Positions 1 to 6,836 of a stretch of 7,923 nt of DNA are shown here, one piece after another. Position 1 is the first letter of the stretch, and each line of letters opens with the position of its first letter. Made by a program: the position numbers and the translations under genes. The notes beneath the pieces were generated by a model, which made no database searches, was not told where the DNA came from, and worked only from the letters and a program-made list of their open reading frames with translations. Source of the stretch: a bacterium (lineage in GTDB: Bacteria; Zhuqueibacterota; Zhuqueibacteria; Residuimicrobiales; Residuimicrobiaceae); assembly GCA_012523655.1 (NCBI GenBank), contig JAAYTV010000131.1, positions 1 through 7,923 of the forward strand, written 5' to 3'.

Positions 1-401
1 CTGCGAAAAAAAACACCCCCAAAGCCAAGCCCAAAGGCAAACCCAAACCAAAAGCCAAAACAGCAGCCCCCAAAGTCCCTGCAACTAAAAAGCCCGCTCC
101 TGCCAGTAAAGCATTGAATGATTTAAAAGCCCATCTGGCCGCCATTGAGGCTAAACTTGCCAAAAGCGATAACTTGGATAAAATCAAAGCGTTAGAAGAA
201 AAAATCGCAGCAAATAATGCCGAAATCCAGAAATTAAAACATGGCATTACTGACTGGGAGCACAAGGCGGACCGCAAAATTGATCTGCTGCATGACACGG
301 TTCAGGGCGTATCCGGAAAAGTGGAAGCTCTGATCGCGGAGCAACAAGCACTGGAGCAAGCTGTGGCGAGTTCCCCGCCGCCGGAAAAGAACACTATTTA
401 A
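1..401 (+). CDS. Lysine/proline/alanine-rich H1-like protein with C-terminal coiled coil (5' partial)
   Basis: The frame is open from base 3 to the TAA at 399-401 with no stop, so the gene begins left of the window; the TTG at 114 is an internal leucine, not a start. The visible 132 residues have two parts. Residues 1 to about 37 are a basic low-complexity tail of Lys, Pro and Ala (PKAKPKGKPKPKAKTAAPK type), resembling bacterial histone H1-like or AlgP-type tails. From about residue 38 the chain becomes charged and helical with heptad-like Leu/Ile/Ala spacing (LEEKIAANNAEIQKLK), which predicts a coiled coil. It ends in a short Ser/Pro segment. Such basic tails usually bind nucleic acid or polyanions, so DNA binding with coiled-coil oligomerisation is an inference. 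No enzymatic motif is visible. A strong terminator follows 83 bp after the stop. Frame and coding nature are fairly certain; function is not. Confidence 0.72.
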   Translation, partial: AKKNTPKAKPKGKPKPKAKTAAPKVPATKKPAPASKALNDLKAHLAAIEAKLAKSDNLDKIKALEEKIAANNAEIQKLKHGITDWEHKADRKIDLLHDTVQGVSGKVEALIAEQQALEQAVASSPPPEKNTI

Positions 402-484
402 ACATCAGCCGCACCGCAAGAGCGGGTGCTTAAAAGCTAAAGCTCAGGAGCCAGAGTTCAGGCGGTCTCTTGATCCATATCGTT

Positions 485-515
485 AAAGGGCGAATTTGTA
501 CTTCGCCCTTTTTTT
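485..515 (+). terminator. Rho-independent terminator after the lysine-rich gene
   Basis: A perfect 10-bp inverted repeat, AAAGGGCGAA (485-494) and TTCGCCCTTT (502-511), encloses a 7-nt loop. The T run 509-515 overlaps the right arm. This is a classic intrinsic terminator for the plus-strand gene ending at 401. Read on the minus strand the stem is followed only by TTTAA, so it may stop transcripts of the SDR gene ending at 584 less efficiently. The 183 bp between 401 and 584 hold nothing else that I can support. Confidence 0.9.
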
Positions 516-583
516 CTATGGACGGCAAAAAGTCTATTTAAGCAATATGATTGGCAAAAGCATTGCTGCAGGATTCGTCAAGG

Positions 584-1480
584 TCAGGACTCGTTTGCGA
601 GAAGTTGGGCCAGCGTCGGCTCAAAATCAGGAAAGCGGGTTTTCAGATGTGTACGCGCCTTGCGGTTGTCCAGAGAAACATCCTTCGGCCTGGCTGCGCC
701 TGAAGCCGGTGAATGGCTGTCTCTGGGCTGGACCAGCTGTGGATTCGTTCCAGTTAGAAGAGCCAATTTGCGGCCGATCTCATAGCGGCTCAGCCGGTCG
801 TTTCCCGCCAGGTGGTAGATACCGGTCAAGTGGTTGCCGGCCAGCTCCAACAGCGCCTGAGCAGCCACCTCGACAAACACAGGCGTTCTGAATTCATCCG
901 TTGGCAGGGTGATCGGTTCTCCGGCGCGAAGGCGGGCCAAGGTCCTAACTATGAACGAATTGCCGTGGGAGAATGCGGCGAATCCTGCCACCAGACAGAG
1001 CCGTGCGACCACAAATCCATATTCATGCTCCAGCACCAACCGCTCAGCGGCGACTTTGGTGCAACCGTAATAGTTCACCGGACCCACCATATCCGTCTCC
1101 TGATAAAAGCGACCTGTGCCGGAAAAGACCGTATCGGTGGAGGTGAATACCAATCGGCTGCCGAATTGACGGCATAACCTCACCAGATGTCCGGTGGCCC
1201 GCACGTTAATGCCATAGGCCAGCTCGTGATTTCGTTCGCAGGCATCGATATCTGCAAGAGCGGCGGCATGGATCACCGCTGACGGCTGATATTCTTTCAG
1301 AGCTCTTTCAAGCGCCGTAAAATCCAGCAAGTCCACCTGCGCCCAAGCCAGGTCAGAATGCCGCAGCGGCGCCGGCGACCGGGCCAGGCCCACCACCTCA
1401 CCGTGCAGCAGGGCGAGACGCACTACATGCCCGCCGACAAAACCAGAGGCGCCGGTCACCATCACTCTTCTGTGGTCCAC
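584..1480 (-). CDS. NAD(P)-dependent SDR sugar-nucleotide reductase, RmlD-like
   Basis: A 298-residue extended short-chain dehydrogenase of the RmlD substrate-binding / NAD-dependent epimerase type. The Rossmann nucleotide-binding motif TGASGFVG is at residues 9-16. The active site shows FTST (Ser114/Thr115) and the YxxxK pair Tyr138-Lys142 in NYYGCTK. The C-terminal RPKDVSLD (264-271) matches the RPxxxxLD signature near the end of RmlD-like dTDP-4-dehydrorhamnose reductases, and overall length fits that family. The expected reaction is NAD(P)H-dependent reduction of a 4-keto nucleotide sugar in the cytoplasm. However, no rmlA, rmlB or rmlC neighbour is present, so the substrate is unknown; related proteins also serve as the MAT2B-type subunit. 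The start is GTG at 1480-1478, chosen because GAAAGGA (1493-1487, minus strand) sits 6 nt upstream. An in-frame ATG six codons later (1462) has a poorer site. The gene is divergent from the DUF2892 gene and appears monocistronic. Confidence 0.88.
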   Translation of the reverse strand: MDHRRVMVTGASGFVGGHVVRLALLHGEVVGLARSPAPLRHSDLAWAQVDLLDFTALERALKEYQPSAVIHAAALADIDACERNHELAYGINVRATGHLVRLCRQFGSRLVFTSTDTVFSGTGRFYQETDMVGPVNYYGCTKVAAERLVLEHEYGFVVARLCLVAGFAAFSHGNSFIVRTLARLRAGEPITLPTDEFRTPVFVEVAAQALLELAGNHLTGIYHLAGNDRLSRYEIGRKLALLTGTNPQLVQPRDSHSPASGAARPKDVSLDNRKARTHLKTRFPDFEPTLAQLLANES

Positions 1481-1622
1481 GCCGGATCCTTTCTCGAAAA
1501 AATGAGGTCTGAGCAGGGCATTTAAAAGTGCCGTTGTCAGGGAAATTTTTTCAGCCCCATCATCGTTTTAATGATCAAATCGCTGCTCTAATGATAACCT
1601 GATTCATAACAAGGAAAACGTC
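1481..1622. promoter_or_regulatory. Divergent intergenic region between SDR and DUF2892 genes
   Basis: This 142-bp AT-richer gap must hold start signals for two genes read outward. TAATGAT occurs twice in the same orientation (1569-1575 and 1589-1595), 20 bp start to start, about two helical turns. ATCAT (1559-1563) forms a small inverted repeat with the first copy. The second copy lies about 28 bp before the DUF2892 start and could overlap its -10 region. I cannot identify a confident -35/-10 pair for either direction, so this is only a candidate regulatory region. Confidence 0.35.
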
Positions 1623-1814
1623 ATGACTAAAAACATCGGCTCTGTAGATCGGACGATCCGTATCGTCCTGGGACTGATCATCCTGGCGTTGGGGGTGATT
1701 TTTAAAAATTATTTCGGCTTGGTGGGATTGCTGCTGTTAGCCACCGCCCTCGTGCGCTGGTGCCCGGCGTATCTGCCCTTCGGCATCAACACCTGCCGGA
1801 GTAAACCTCAATAA
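1623..1814 (+). CDS. Small DUF2892 (YgaP-type transmembrane domain) inner-membrane protein
   Basis: A 63-residue protein matching DUF2892 at its usual stand-alone length. The N-terminus MTKNIGSVDRTIRIVLG is the family's polar start (KNxGxxDRxIR). It is followed by two hydrophobic segments, about residues 13-28 and 31-45, and then the conserved WCPAY...GINTC motif with Cys47 and Cys58. The domain occurs alone or fused to rhodanese domains (YgaP), often near sulfur-metabolism or thiol genes. Its biochemical role as a free protein is not established, and no sulfur gene is adjacent here. It is predicted to be a two-helix hairpin in the cytoplasmic membrane. AAGGA (1611-1615) lies 7 nt before the ATG, a good ribosome site. 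It converges on the L,D-transpeptidase gene with a 29-bp gap and no visible terminator. Confidence 0.9.
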   Translation: MTKNIGSVDRTIRIVLGLIILALGVIFKNYFGLVGLLLLATALVRWCPAYLPFGINTCRSKPQ

Positions 1815-1843
1815 ACGGGATGGAAGAGTCGGCCGCTGAGCAA

Positions 1844-3550
1844 TCATTCTTCGCCGGCGCCGGCCGCGAGCGAAGGCCGCTCGATGCGGATTTCTTTTGG
1901 TTGAAGGGCTAAAGCGTCCGCCACCTTTTGATCCCGCTGATAGATGTCGCGGCCGAACCTCAGTTCGCCCTGCGCATTGACCCAAGCGGTCCAGTACTGC
2001 AAATGAACAGAATAAGGTCTGGGCAAAGCGATGGTCACCTCGCGCTGGGTTTGGATCGTGCGCAGGACCGCTTCGCGATTCCAGGCGGGAGAGTCGCGCA
2101 GCAGGTAAACCGCTAAATCGATGGGTTTCTGCAAGCGGATGCATCCTGAGCTGAAAGCCCGTTCAGCGCGGGTGAACAATCCCTGCGACGGCGAGTCATG
2201 CAAGTAGACGTCAAAATCGTTGTGCAGCACGAACTTGACCCGACCCAGTGCATTCTCCGGCCCTGGATCCTGACGAAAAAGATAGGGCAGATTATTCTTG
2301 TTGAGCTTGCTCCAATCGACGCTGCCGGGATCCACCGGCGCCCGTTTGATATCCCAGTTGGGATAAAGCCGGATACCGCGATCGGAAAGATAGTGGGGGC
2401 GTCTGCGTATCTCCGGAATCATGTCGTGAAGGATGATGGAGACCGGCACATTCCAGTATGGATTGAGCACCAGATGGGTCATGATATCGCTGAGCACCGG
2501 TGTGCGCCGCGCTGGTTTTCCAACCACCACCCGCATGGACATTACGATGCTGTCCTGCTCCACCACTTGCAGCTCAAAGGTGGGAATATTCACCAGGATA
2601 TGGCGATCGCCGAGGTCGCGGTACAACCATCGCCAACGCTCCAGATTGACGATGATCTGCGTACAGCGTTGCTCCGCGGTGACGTTCATCTCCTGTATCG
2701 TGCTCCAACCGATGATGCCGTCCGGCTCCAGACCATGCGTTGTCTGAAAGCTTTTCACCGCCCCCACCAGAGCATCATCGTAGAAAAGGCTGTCCGGCGT
2801 CGTTGATCGGTCGCTCCATTCTCCGGTCACCAGCAGACGGCGGCGGACCTGAGCGATACGCGGGCTGCGGGCGCCCGGTTCCAGTTTGGCAACATACTCC
2901 ACACGTGGCCATCCCCCCTTCTTTGCTAATGTCTGAAAGCGGGCCAATGCCTGGCAGAGACGGCGATAGGAAGCATGACGCGGCCGCAGATCCTCCAATT
3001 TTTGACACACCTCTCCGTTGCGAACCGCTTCTTCCAGCAGCACCACCACGTCCGCACTGTCCCGGCGCACAAACCACTCGGCGTCGAACGTCCGCGGATT
3101 GACCCGGCCGGACTGCAGATGGCTGGCGAACAATAAAAAGGCGTCACTGAGCAAAATGTCGAGTTCAGCCAGTTGCTCCGCCGTCCACATCTGCTGCTTG
3201 CGGGAGGTCCGCTGCGGCCGGTTCAACTCCATCAATGCGGACAGGTGATAGGAGGAACCAATGAGCCCTTCCTGCTCCGCCTGCGACAGCTGACGAATCA
3301 ACGAATCAGCACAAGGCCGAGGTACGCCGTCCTCGCTCCATCCAGGCTCATAGTTACGTCGCTGATAGAAGCGAGCCAACTCCTGTTGTGCCATCACCCT
3401 CTCGCCGTGAATGAGCACAAGTTGATCGCCGGCAGCCTGCCATCGCCCGGAGATGTTTTCCTGCACAGGAAGCGTTACTGCAGCGCGGCGGCAGGTAAAC
3501 AGACACACCAGGGGCAGCAGAACGGCAAGGCATAAGGCGGCCCGGTTCAT
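1844..3550 (-). CDS. Murein L,D-transpeptidase, YcbB/LdtD type
   Basis: A 568-residue exported peptidoglycan cross-linking enzyme. Such enzymes join meso-diaminopimelate residues of neighbouring stem peptides (3-3 links) in the periplasm using a catalytic cysteine, and are insensitive to most penicillins. Domains in order: a signal sequence (hydrophobic residues 4-20), an L,D-transpeptidase scaffold domain (about 45-215), a peptidoglycan-binding domain (about 230-290, with VGAVKSFQTTHGLEPDGIIG), and the YkuD catalytic domain (about 316-500). The active site is complete: HNDFDVYLHD with His451, then FSSGCIR with the nucleophile Cys470. E. coli LdtD is slightly longer. LFTC at 17-20 is a poor lipobox (Thr before Cys), so lipoprotein anchoring is possible but unsure. 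The start ATG at 3550 has a weak purine-rich site (AGAAAG). The gene lies 138 bp downstream of the ThuA-like gene on the same strand, so co-transcription is possible, though a separate promoter is as likely. Confidence 0.95.
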   Translation of the reverse strand: MNRAALCLAVLLPLVCLFTCRRAAVTLPVQENISGRWQAAGDQLVLIHGERVMAQQELARFYQRRNYEPGWSEDGVPRPCADSLIRQLSQAEQEGLIGSSYHLSALMELNRPQRTSRKQQMWTAEQLAELDILLSDAFLLFASHLQSGRVNPRTFDAEWFVRRDSADVVVLLEEAVRNGEVCQKLEDLRPRHASYRRLCQALARFQTLAKKGGWPRVEYVAKLEPGARSPRIAQVRRRLLVTGEWSDRSTTPDSLFYDDALVGAVKSFQTTHGLEPDGIIGWSTIQEMNVTAEQRCTQIIVNLERWRWLYRDLGDRHILVNIPTFELQVVEQDSIVMSMRVVVGKPARRTPVLSDIMTHLVLNPYWNVPVSIILHDMIPEIRRRPHYLSDRGIRLYPNWDIKRAPVDPGSVDWSKLNKNNLPYLFRQDPGPENALGRVKFVLHNDFDVYLHDSPSQGLFTRAERAFSSGCIRLQKPIDLAVYLLRDSPAWNREAVLRTIQTQREVTIALPRPYSVHLQYWTAWVNAQGELRFGRDIYQRDQKVADALALQPKEIRIERPSLAAGAGEE

Positions 3551-3688
3551 CGGGTCTGCTTTCTTTTATTGCATTCCATCATCGTTCCCACAGGATTGAC
3601 CACCAAATTCTTTCTGCACGGCCTACCGCGCCGGCGGGTCAGAACACGCTGCAGCCAAGCACGGCATGGGATGGATTCGCGGTTGCAC
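3551..3688. other. 138-bp gap between the ThuA-like gene and the L,D-transpeptidase gene
   Basis: No credible coding region is seen on either strand; the plus-strand frame through here only mirrors the ThuA-like gene. On the minus strand, TTGGTG, 17 nt, then GATGAT gives a poor promoter-like match about 30-60 bp before the L,D-transpeptidase start. The only hairpin is a 4-bp GC stem (CCGC 3626-3629 with GCGG 3634-3637) without a T run, so I see no intrinsic terminator separating the two genes. Confidence 0.3.
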
Positions 3689-4483
3689 TCATGGTTGCCA
3701 GGTAAGGCTGTTGAGCAGGAGTTGCGCGATCACAGGATTTTCAAAATCGTTGTTTTTATGTCCGAACATGAAATAGAAGAGGTACCCCTGGCCGGTTTTC
3801 TGCAGCCAGGCTGAACGCGCCTGCTGATACCAGCGGCCGCTCGCCTGATCAAAGTATTTAAAACCGCACAGCACCTGCTTTTCCTTCTCCTCGGTGAAGG
3901 TATGGTTGAGGTAAACCTCTGTATGGGTCAAGGTCACGGCCGGCACGGGCGTGGACAGGGAATCATACACCGCCGTCTCCGGCCATGCCAGATCATGGCG
4001 GGTGATATAATGGTCTGGAGCCAAGTTTATCATTTGCACGGTGACTGGGTCACGATAGGCGTAACCGCCTTTTTCCAGTGGAGCGTTCGGCAAGCGGATG
4101 TTTAAGAAATCAAACCAGTGACGGTTTGCCCGTTTTGCGCTGCTGATGGAATGGTGCAGAACGATCAGCCGTCCGCCCTGCCGGGCGTAGCGGATCATCG
4201 CGACTTCGGTCGGTTCCAACAATCGTCGATGGATGTAGAGGATAACGGCGCGGTAGGACGACAACTCCACCGGCATTTTATCCGGGTCGGTCAACTCTAC
4301 TTCCAGGCCGCCCCTTTTAATCAGAAAATCCGCCAGCACCTGCATCTGCGGCAATTCGTCCTTGATGATCAGAACAGGTTCTGTCGCGCCGGCTGCGCTC
4401 AACAGAAGTAACAGCAGGACCCCACCGACCAGTGGCGCCACTCTTTGGCAGAGCTTGAGCGATGAGGGATAGAGGATCGGCAT
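3689..4483 (-). CDS. Exported ThuA-like domain protein
   Basis: A 264-residue protein with a Sec signal peptide: Arg14, a leucine-rich core (about 18-28) and a probable cleavage after SAAGA (33). The mature part is a ThuA-like domain (trehalose-utilisation family, class I glutamine amidotransferase-like fold). It shows an ILYIHRRLLEPTE strand-helix, the GGRLIVLHHS motif (103-112, family GGxxxxLH), and the C-terminal TGQGYLFYFMFGHKNNDFENP with LNSLTW (family GkGRvfYxxxGHxxxxfxxP...ixW). ThuA proteins are linked to sugar metabolism, but the reaction is not settled for most members. The start at 4483 was chosen over a further-upstream in-frame ATG at 4603. AGGGAGA (4497-4491, minus strand) lies 7 nt before it, the signal peptide begins there, and the longer form would overlap 116 bp of the GH92 gene with non-family sequence. 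The gene follows GH92 by 4 bp, almost certainly in the same operon, suggesting a shared role in processing glycan sugars outside the cytoplasm. Confidence 0.85.
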   Translation of the reverse strand: MPILYPSSLKLCQRVAPLVGGVLLLLLLSAAGATEPVLIIKDELPQMQVLADFLIKRGGLEVELTDPDKMPVELSSYRAVILYIHRRLLEPTEVAMIRYARQGGRLIVLHHSISSAKRANRHWFDFLNIRLPNAPLEKGGYAYRDPVTVQMINLAPDHYITRHDLAWPETAVYDSLSTPVPAVTLTHTEVYLNHTFTEEKEKQVLCGFKYFDQASGRWYQQARSAWLQKTGQGYLFYFMFGHKNNDFENPVIAQLLLNSLTWQP

Positions 4484-4487
4484 GACA

Positions 4488-6764
4488 TCATCTCCCTGCC
4501 GCACGGCTGAACGAATACGGCGCAGCTTGTGGATCGCTGCCAAATCGAGTGTTGGGCTGATTCCCCATGTGCAGATGCAGTATTCCGCCGTTGAGGATGT
4601 CACTATGTGACAGCCAGGTTTTCGCGTGCATGGCGCCGTTCAGTCGGATGGATTGAATGTAAACATTTTGCGGAGCATTTTCATCAGCCCGGATGGTGAA
4701 GGTTCTTCCATTCTGCAAATGCAGGGTGACTTGTTTGAACAGCGGGCTGCCGAGCACATAGGCCGGCGTTCCCGGCGTAACGGGATAAAATCCCATGGCA
4801 GAGAAAAGGTACCAGGCGGAGGTTTGGCCGTTGTCCTCATCGCCGCACAGGCCGTCCGGACCGGGCCCATACAGAGTCGTGCAGGCATGGCGCACCCATT
4901 TTTGCGTCTTCCACGGCTGGCCGCCGTAGGCATAGAGGTAAAGGACGTGATGCACTGGTTGATTGCCGTGCGCATATTGTCCCATTCTGCAGGCGACCAT
5001 CTCGGTCATCTCATGTATCTCACGGCGGTAATGGCCGACGGAAAATTTCGGCGGCAGCAGAAACAGGCTGTCCAGCTTGCAGCAAAAGGCTTCGCGTCCG
5101 CCCATCAACCGGATCAGTCCGTCGACATCATGCAGGACCGACCAGGTGTAGTGCCACGCGCTGCCCTCGGTGAAAGGTCCGCCCCACTCAAATGGATCAA
5201 AGTCGGGTCTCCAGGATCCATCCGCCAGACGCCCGCGCATCATGGCGACAGAGGGATCCCAGACGTGGCGATAGTTGAACGCGCGGCTGGAAAAAGTCTC
5301 CTCATCCTGCGGTCTGTTCAACGCTTTGGCCATTTGCGCGATGCAGAAATCATCATAGGCAAACTCGAGGGTGCGAGCCGTCGCCTCTCTGGTTTTATCG
5401 CAGGCGACATAGCCCAGTCGCAGATAGTCCGCCAGTCCGGTACGGCCATATCCGCCCTGGTCCGTCAACTGGGTGCCGTCTTTGCGCATGGCCTCGTAGG
5501 CGGTCTGTACATCGAACTCTCGAATGCCTTTGCAATAAGCGTCCGCCACCAGCGATTCCACATGCGTGCCGATCATGCAATCTCGATAGCCCGGGCTGCT
5601 CCACTTGGGAAACCAGCCTCCTTCCCGATAGGCGTTGATCCAACCCCGGATCATCTCTGCGTCCCGATCCGGAAACAGGATGGTAAAAAACGGATACACC
5701 GCGCGAAAAGTATCCCAGAAGCCGTTGTCCGCGTACATCTCGCCGGAATGGACTTGGCCGTCATAGGGGCTGAAATGATGCATGCGTCCCTGGGCATCGT
5801 ACTCGTACCAGATGCGGGGAAAGAGCAAAACACGGTACAGCGCCGTATAAAATGTGATCTCCTGATCCTTCGAAGCGCCCTGAATTTCAATGCGCCGCAG
5901 TTCCTTCTCCCAGAGGGCGCGGGATCGGTTTCGTGTGGCGGTAAAGGAGCGGTCTCCGATCTCTACGGCCAAATTCCGCTCCGCTTGTTCGAGGCTGATG
6001 AAAGAGGTCGCGATGCGCACGGTCACTGATTTTCCGGGTGCAAAACGCAAAAAAGCGAAGACCTGATCTGCTGCCAGCTCCTGGAGATCCGGATGGAGCA
6101 AGGAATCAGCGCTCACGCCGGCGCAGGAAAAAGGCTGGTCGAAGACCATGACAAAATAGCAGGCGAAATTTTCCGGCACCCCGCCGTTGTTGGCACGGGT
6201 AAAACCGCACACCTTATTATCCTGCGGCAGCATGCGAATAAAGGCGCCCTGAGGGTGTGCGTGGACAGACAAGTATGCGGGCTCTGAAGGTGGAAAGGAG
6301 ATGCGCAGATGGCCGCAGCGTGTGGTGGAGGTCATCTCCACTTTGGTTTTATATTTATCCAAGGTGACGGCGTAATAATAGGGCTTGCTGATCTCGCTGG
6401 AGCGCTGGAACAAGGAGGCCCGCTTTCGCCAATCGGTCTGCGGCCGTCCGGTCATGGGCATCAGGGAAAAATCGCCGTAATCGCCCATCCAGGGGCTGGG
6501 TTGATGAGTGGCCTTGAAAGCGTTGATGGAGGGGGCTTGATAGGTGTAAATCCATCCATCTCCTGGTTCACCGGTTTGCGGGGTCCAGAACGTCATGGCA
6601 AAGGGAGTGGCCAAAGCGGGATAGGTGTTGCCATGCGAAAAACTGCGCTTGGAATCCGTACCGAGCAGAGGATTAACCCGATCGACCAAGCCGGCGCTGA
6701 GACTGAACCGGGGCATTAGAACAAGCAGAAATGAAAGAAACAGCCATTGCATAAAGCGCTCCAT
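4488..6764 (-). CDS. Secreted GH92 exo-alpha-mannosidase
   Basis: A 758-residue glycoside hydrolase of family 92: calcium-dependent, inverting exo-alpha-mannosidases that trim mannose (often alpha-1,2-linked) from N-glycans and yeast-type mannans. Residues 1-24 form a signal peptide (hydrophobic core, SLSA end). The mature N-terminus VNPLLGTDS...SHGNTYPALATPF is the conserved GH92 opening of the beta-sandwich domain (about 25-270), followed by the (alpha/alpha)6 catalytic domain. Family motifs present are YADNGFWDTFRAVYPFF (344-360), the acid-bearing FTEGSAWHYTW with Glu533, HEMTEMV...GQYAHGNQPVHH (584-606), and GDEDNGQTSAW (641-651) with Asp642/Asp644, the likely base region. From memory these correspond to catalytic residues described for Bacteroides GH92 enzymes. 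Length is normal; no carbohydrate-binding module or type IX secretion tail is visible. The start ATG at 6764 has GGAAAA 7 nt upstream and a good promoter. It is first in a unit with the ThuA-like gene and divergent from the ABM gene. Confidence 0.97.
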   Translation of the reverse strand: MERFMQWLFLSFLLVLMPRFSLSAGLVDRVNPLLGTDSKRSFSHGNTYPALATPFAMTFWTPQTGEPGDGWIYTYQAPSINAFKATHQPSPWMGDYGDFSLMPMTGRPQTDWRKRASLFQRSSEISKPYYYAVTLDKYKTKVEMTSTTRCGHLRISFPPSEPAYLSVHAHPQGAFIRMLPQDNKVCGFTRANNGGVPENFACYFVMVFDQPFSCAGVSADSLLHPDLQELAADQVFAFLRFAPGKSVTVRIATSFISLEQAERNLAVEIGDRSFTATRNRSRALWEKELRRIEIQGASKDQEITFYTALYRVLLFPRIWYEYDAQGRMHHFSPYDGQVHSGEMYADNGFWDTFRAVYPFFTILFPDRDAEMIRGWINAYREGGWFPKWSSPGYRDCMIGTHVESLVADAYCKGIREFDVQTAYEAMRKDGTQLTDQGGYGRTGLADYLRLGYVACDKTREATARTLEFAYDDFCIAQMAKALNRPQDEETFSSRAFNYRHVWDPSVAMMRGRLADGSWRPDFDPFEWGGPFTEGSAWHYTWSVLHDVDGLIRLMGGREAFCCKLDSLFLLPPKFSVGHYRREIHEMTEMVACRMGQYAHGNQPVHHVLYLYAYGGQPWKTQKWVRHACTTLYGPGPDGLCGDEDNGQTSAWYLFSAMGFYPVTPGTPAYVLGSPLFKQVTLHLQNGRTFTIRADENAPQNVYIQSIRLNGAMHAKTWLSHSDILNGGILHLHMGNQPNTRFGSDPQAAPYSFSRAAGR
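4491..4497 (-). promoter_or_regulatory. Ribosome binding site deciding the ThuA-like start
   Basis: On the minus strand AGGGAGA precedes the ATG at 4483-4481 by 7 nt. It lies inside the last codons of the GH92 gene, whose TGA is at 4490-4488. This arrangement allows translational coupling and argues against the in-frame ATG at 4603. Confidence 0.7.
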
Positions 6765-6785
6765 TTTTCTGTTTTCCGGATGTAA

Positions 6786-6814
6786 ATTATAACGTATATT
6801 TGCGCAAGACGCAA
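6786..6814 (-). promoter_or_regulatory. Sigma-70-like promoter of the GH92-ThuA unit
   Basis: On the minus strand a perfect TATAAT (6791-6786) is preceded by 17 nt and TTGCGT (6814-6809), a partial -35 box. Transcription would start near 6779, giving a leader of only about 15 nt, with the GGAAAA ribosome site (6777-6772) close to the 5' end. The promoter sits in the 72-bp gap shared with the divergent ABM gene, so the two outward transcripts could affect each other. A TATATT at 6795-6800 (plus strand) is a possible -10 for the ABM gene, but I see no good -35 for it. Confidence 0.6.
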
Positions 6815-6826
6815 CTAAATTCTACC

Positions 6827-6832
6827 AGGAGG
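6827..6832 (+). promoter_or_regulatory. Consensus Shine-Dalgarno of the ABM gene
   Basis: AGGAGG, continuing to AGGAGGT, lies 4 nt before the ATG at 6837. The match to the consensus is complete though the spacing is short. It fixes the start and suggests efficient translation. Confidence 0.75.
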
Positions 6833-6836
6833 TCCT

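Noticed and set aside
496..891. A 131-codon plus-strand frame starting at 496
   Set aside because: Its start codon falls in the terminator loop and most of it is antisense to the SDR gene, with no family resemblance.
2198..2806. Plus-strand frames opposite the L,D-transpeptidase gene, the longest being 202 codons
   Set aside because: They are shadows of the well-supported minus-strand gene and show no motifs of their own.
1557..3586. The 11-base word CCATCATCGTT occurring at 1557-1567 and 3576-3586, both upstream of minus-strand genes
   Set aside because: Matches of this length are expected by chance in a window of this size, and the distances to the two starts (77 and 25 bp) differ.
3616..3665. 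GCACGGC repeated at 3616-3622 and 3659-3665
   Set aside because: Only two short copies in GC-rich sequence without further structure; this is not a repeat array.
4626..6029. A 467-codon plus-strand open frame opposite the GH92 gene
   Set aside because: It lies wholly antisense to a gene with strong family motifs. The protein has no recognisable domain and low-grade composition, and it lacks a convincing ribosome site. Long antisense frames are common in GC-rich genes.
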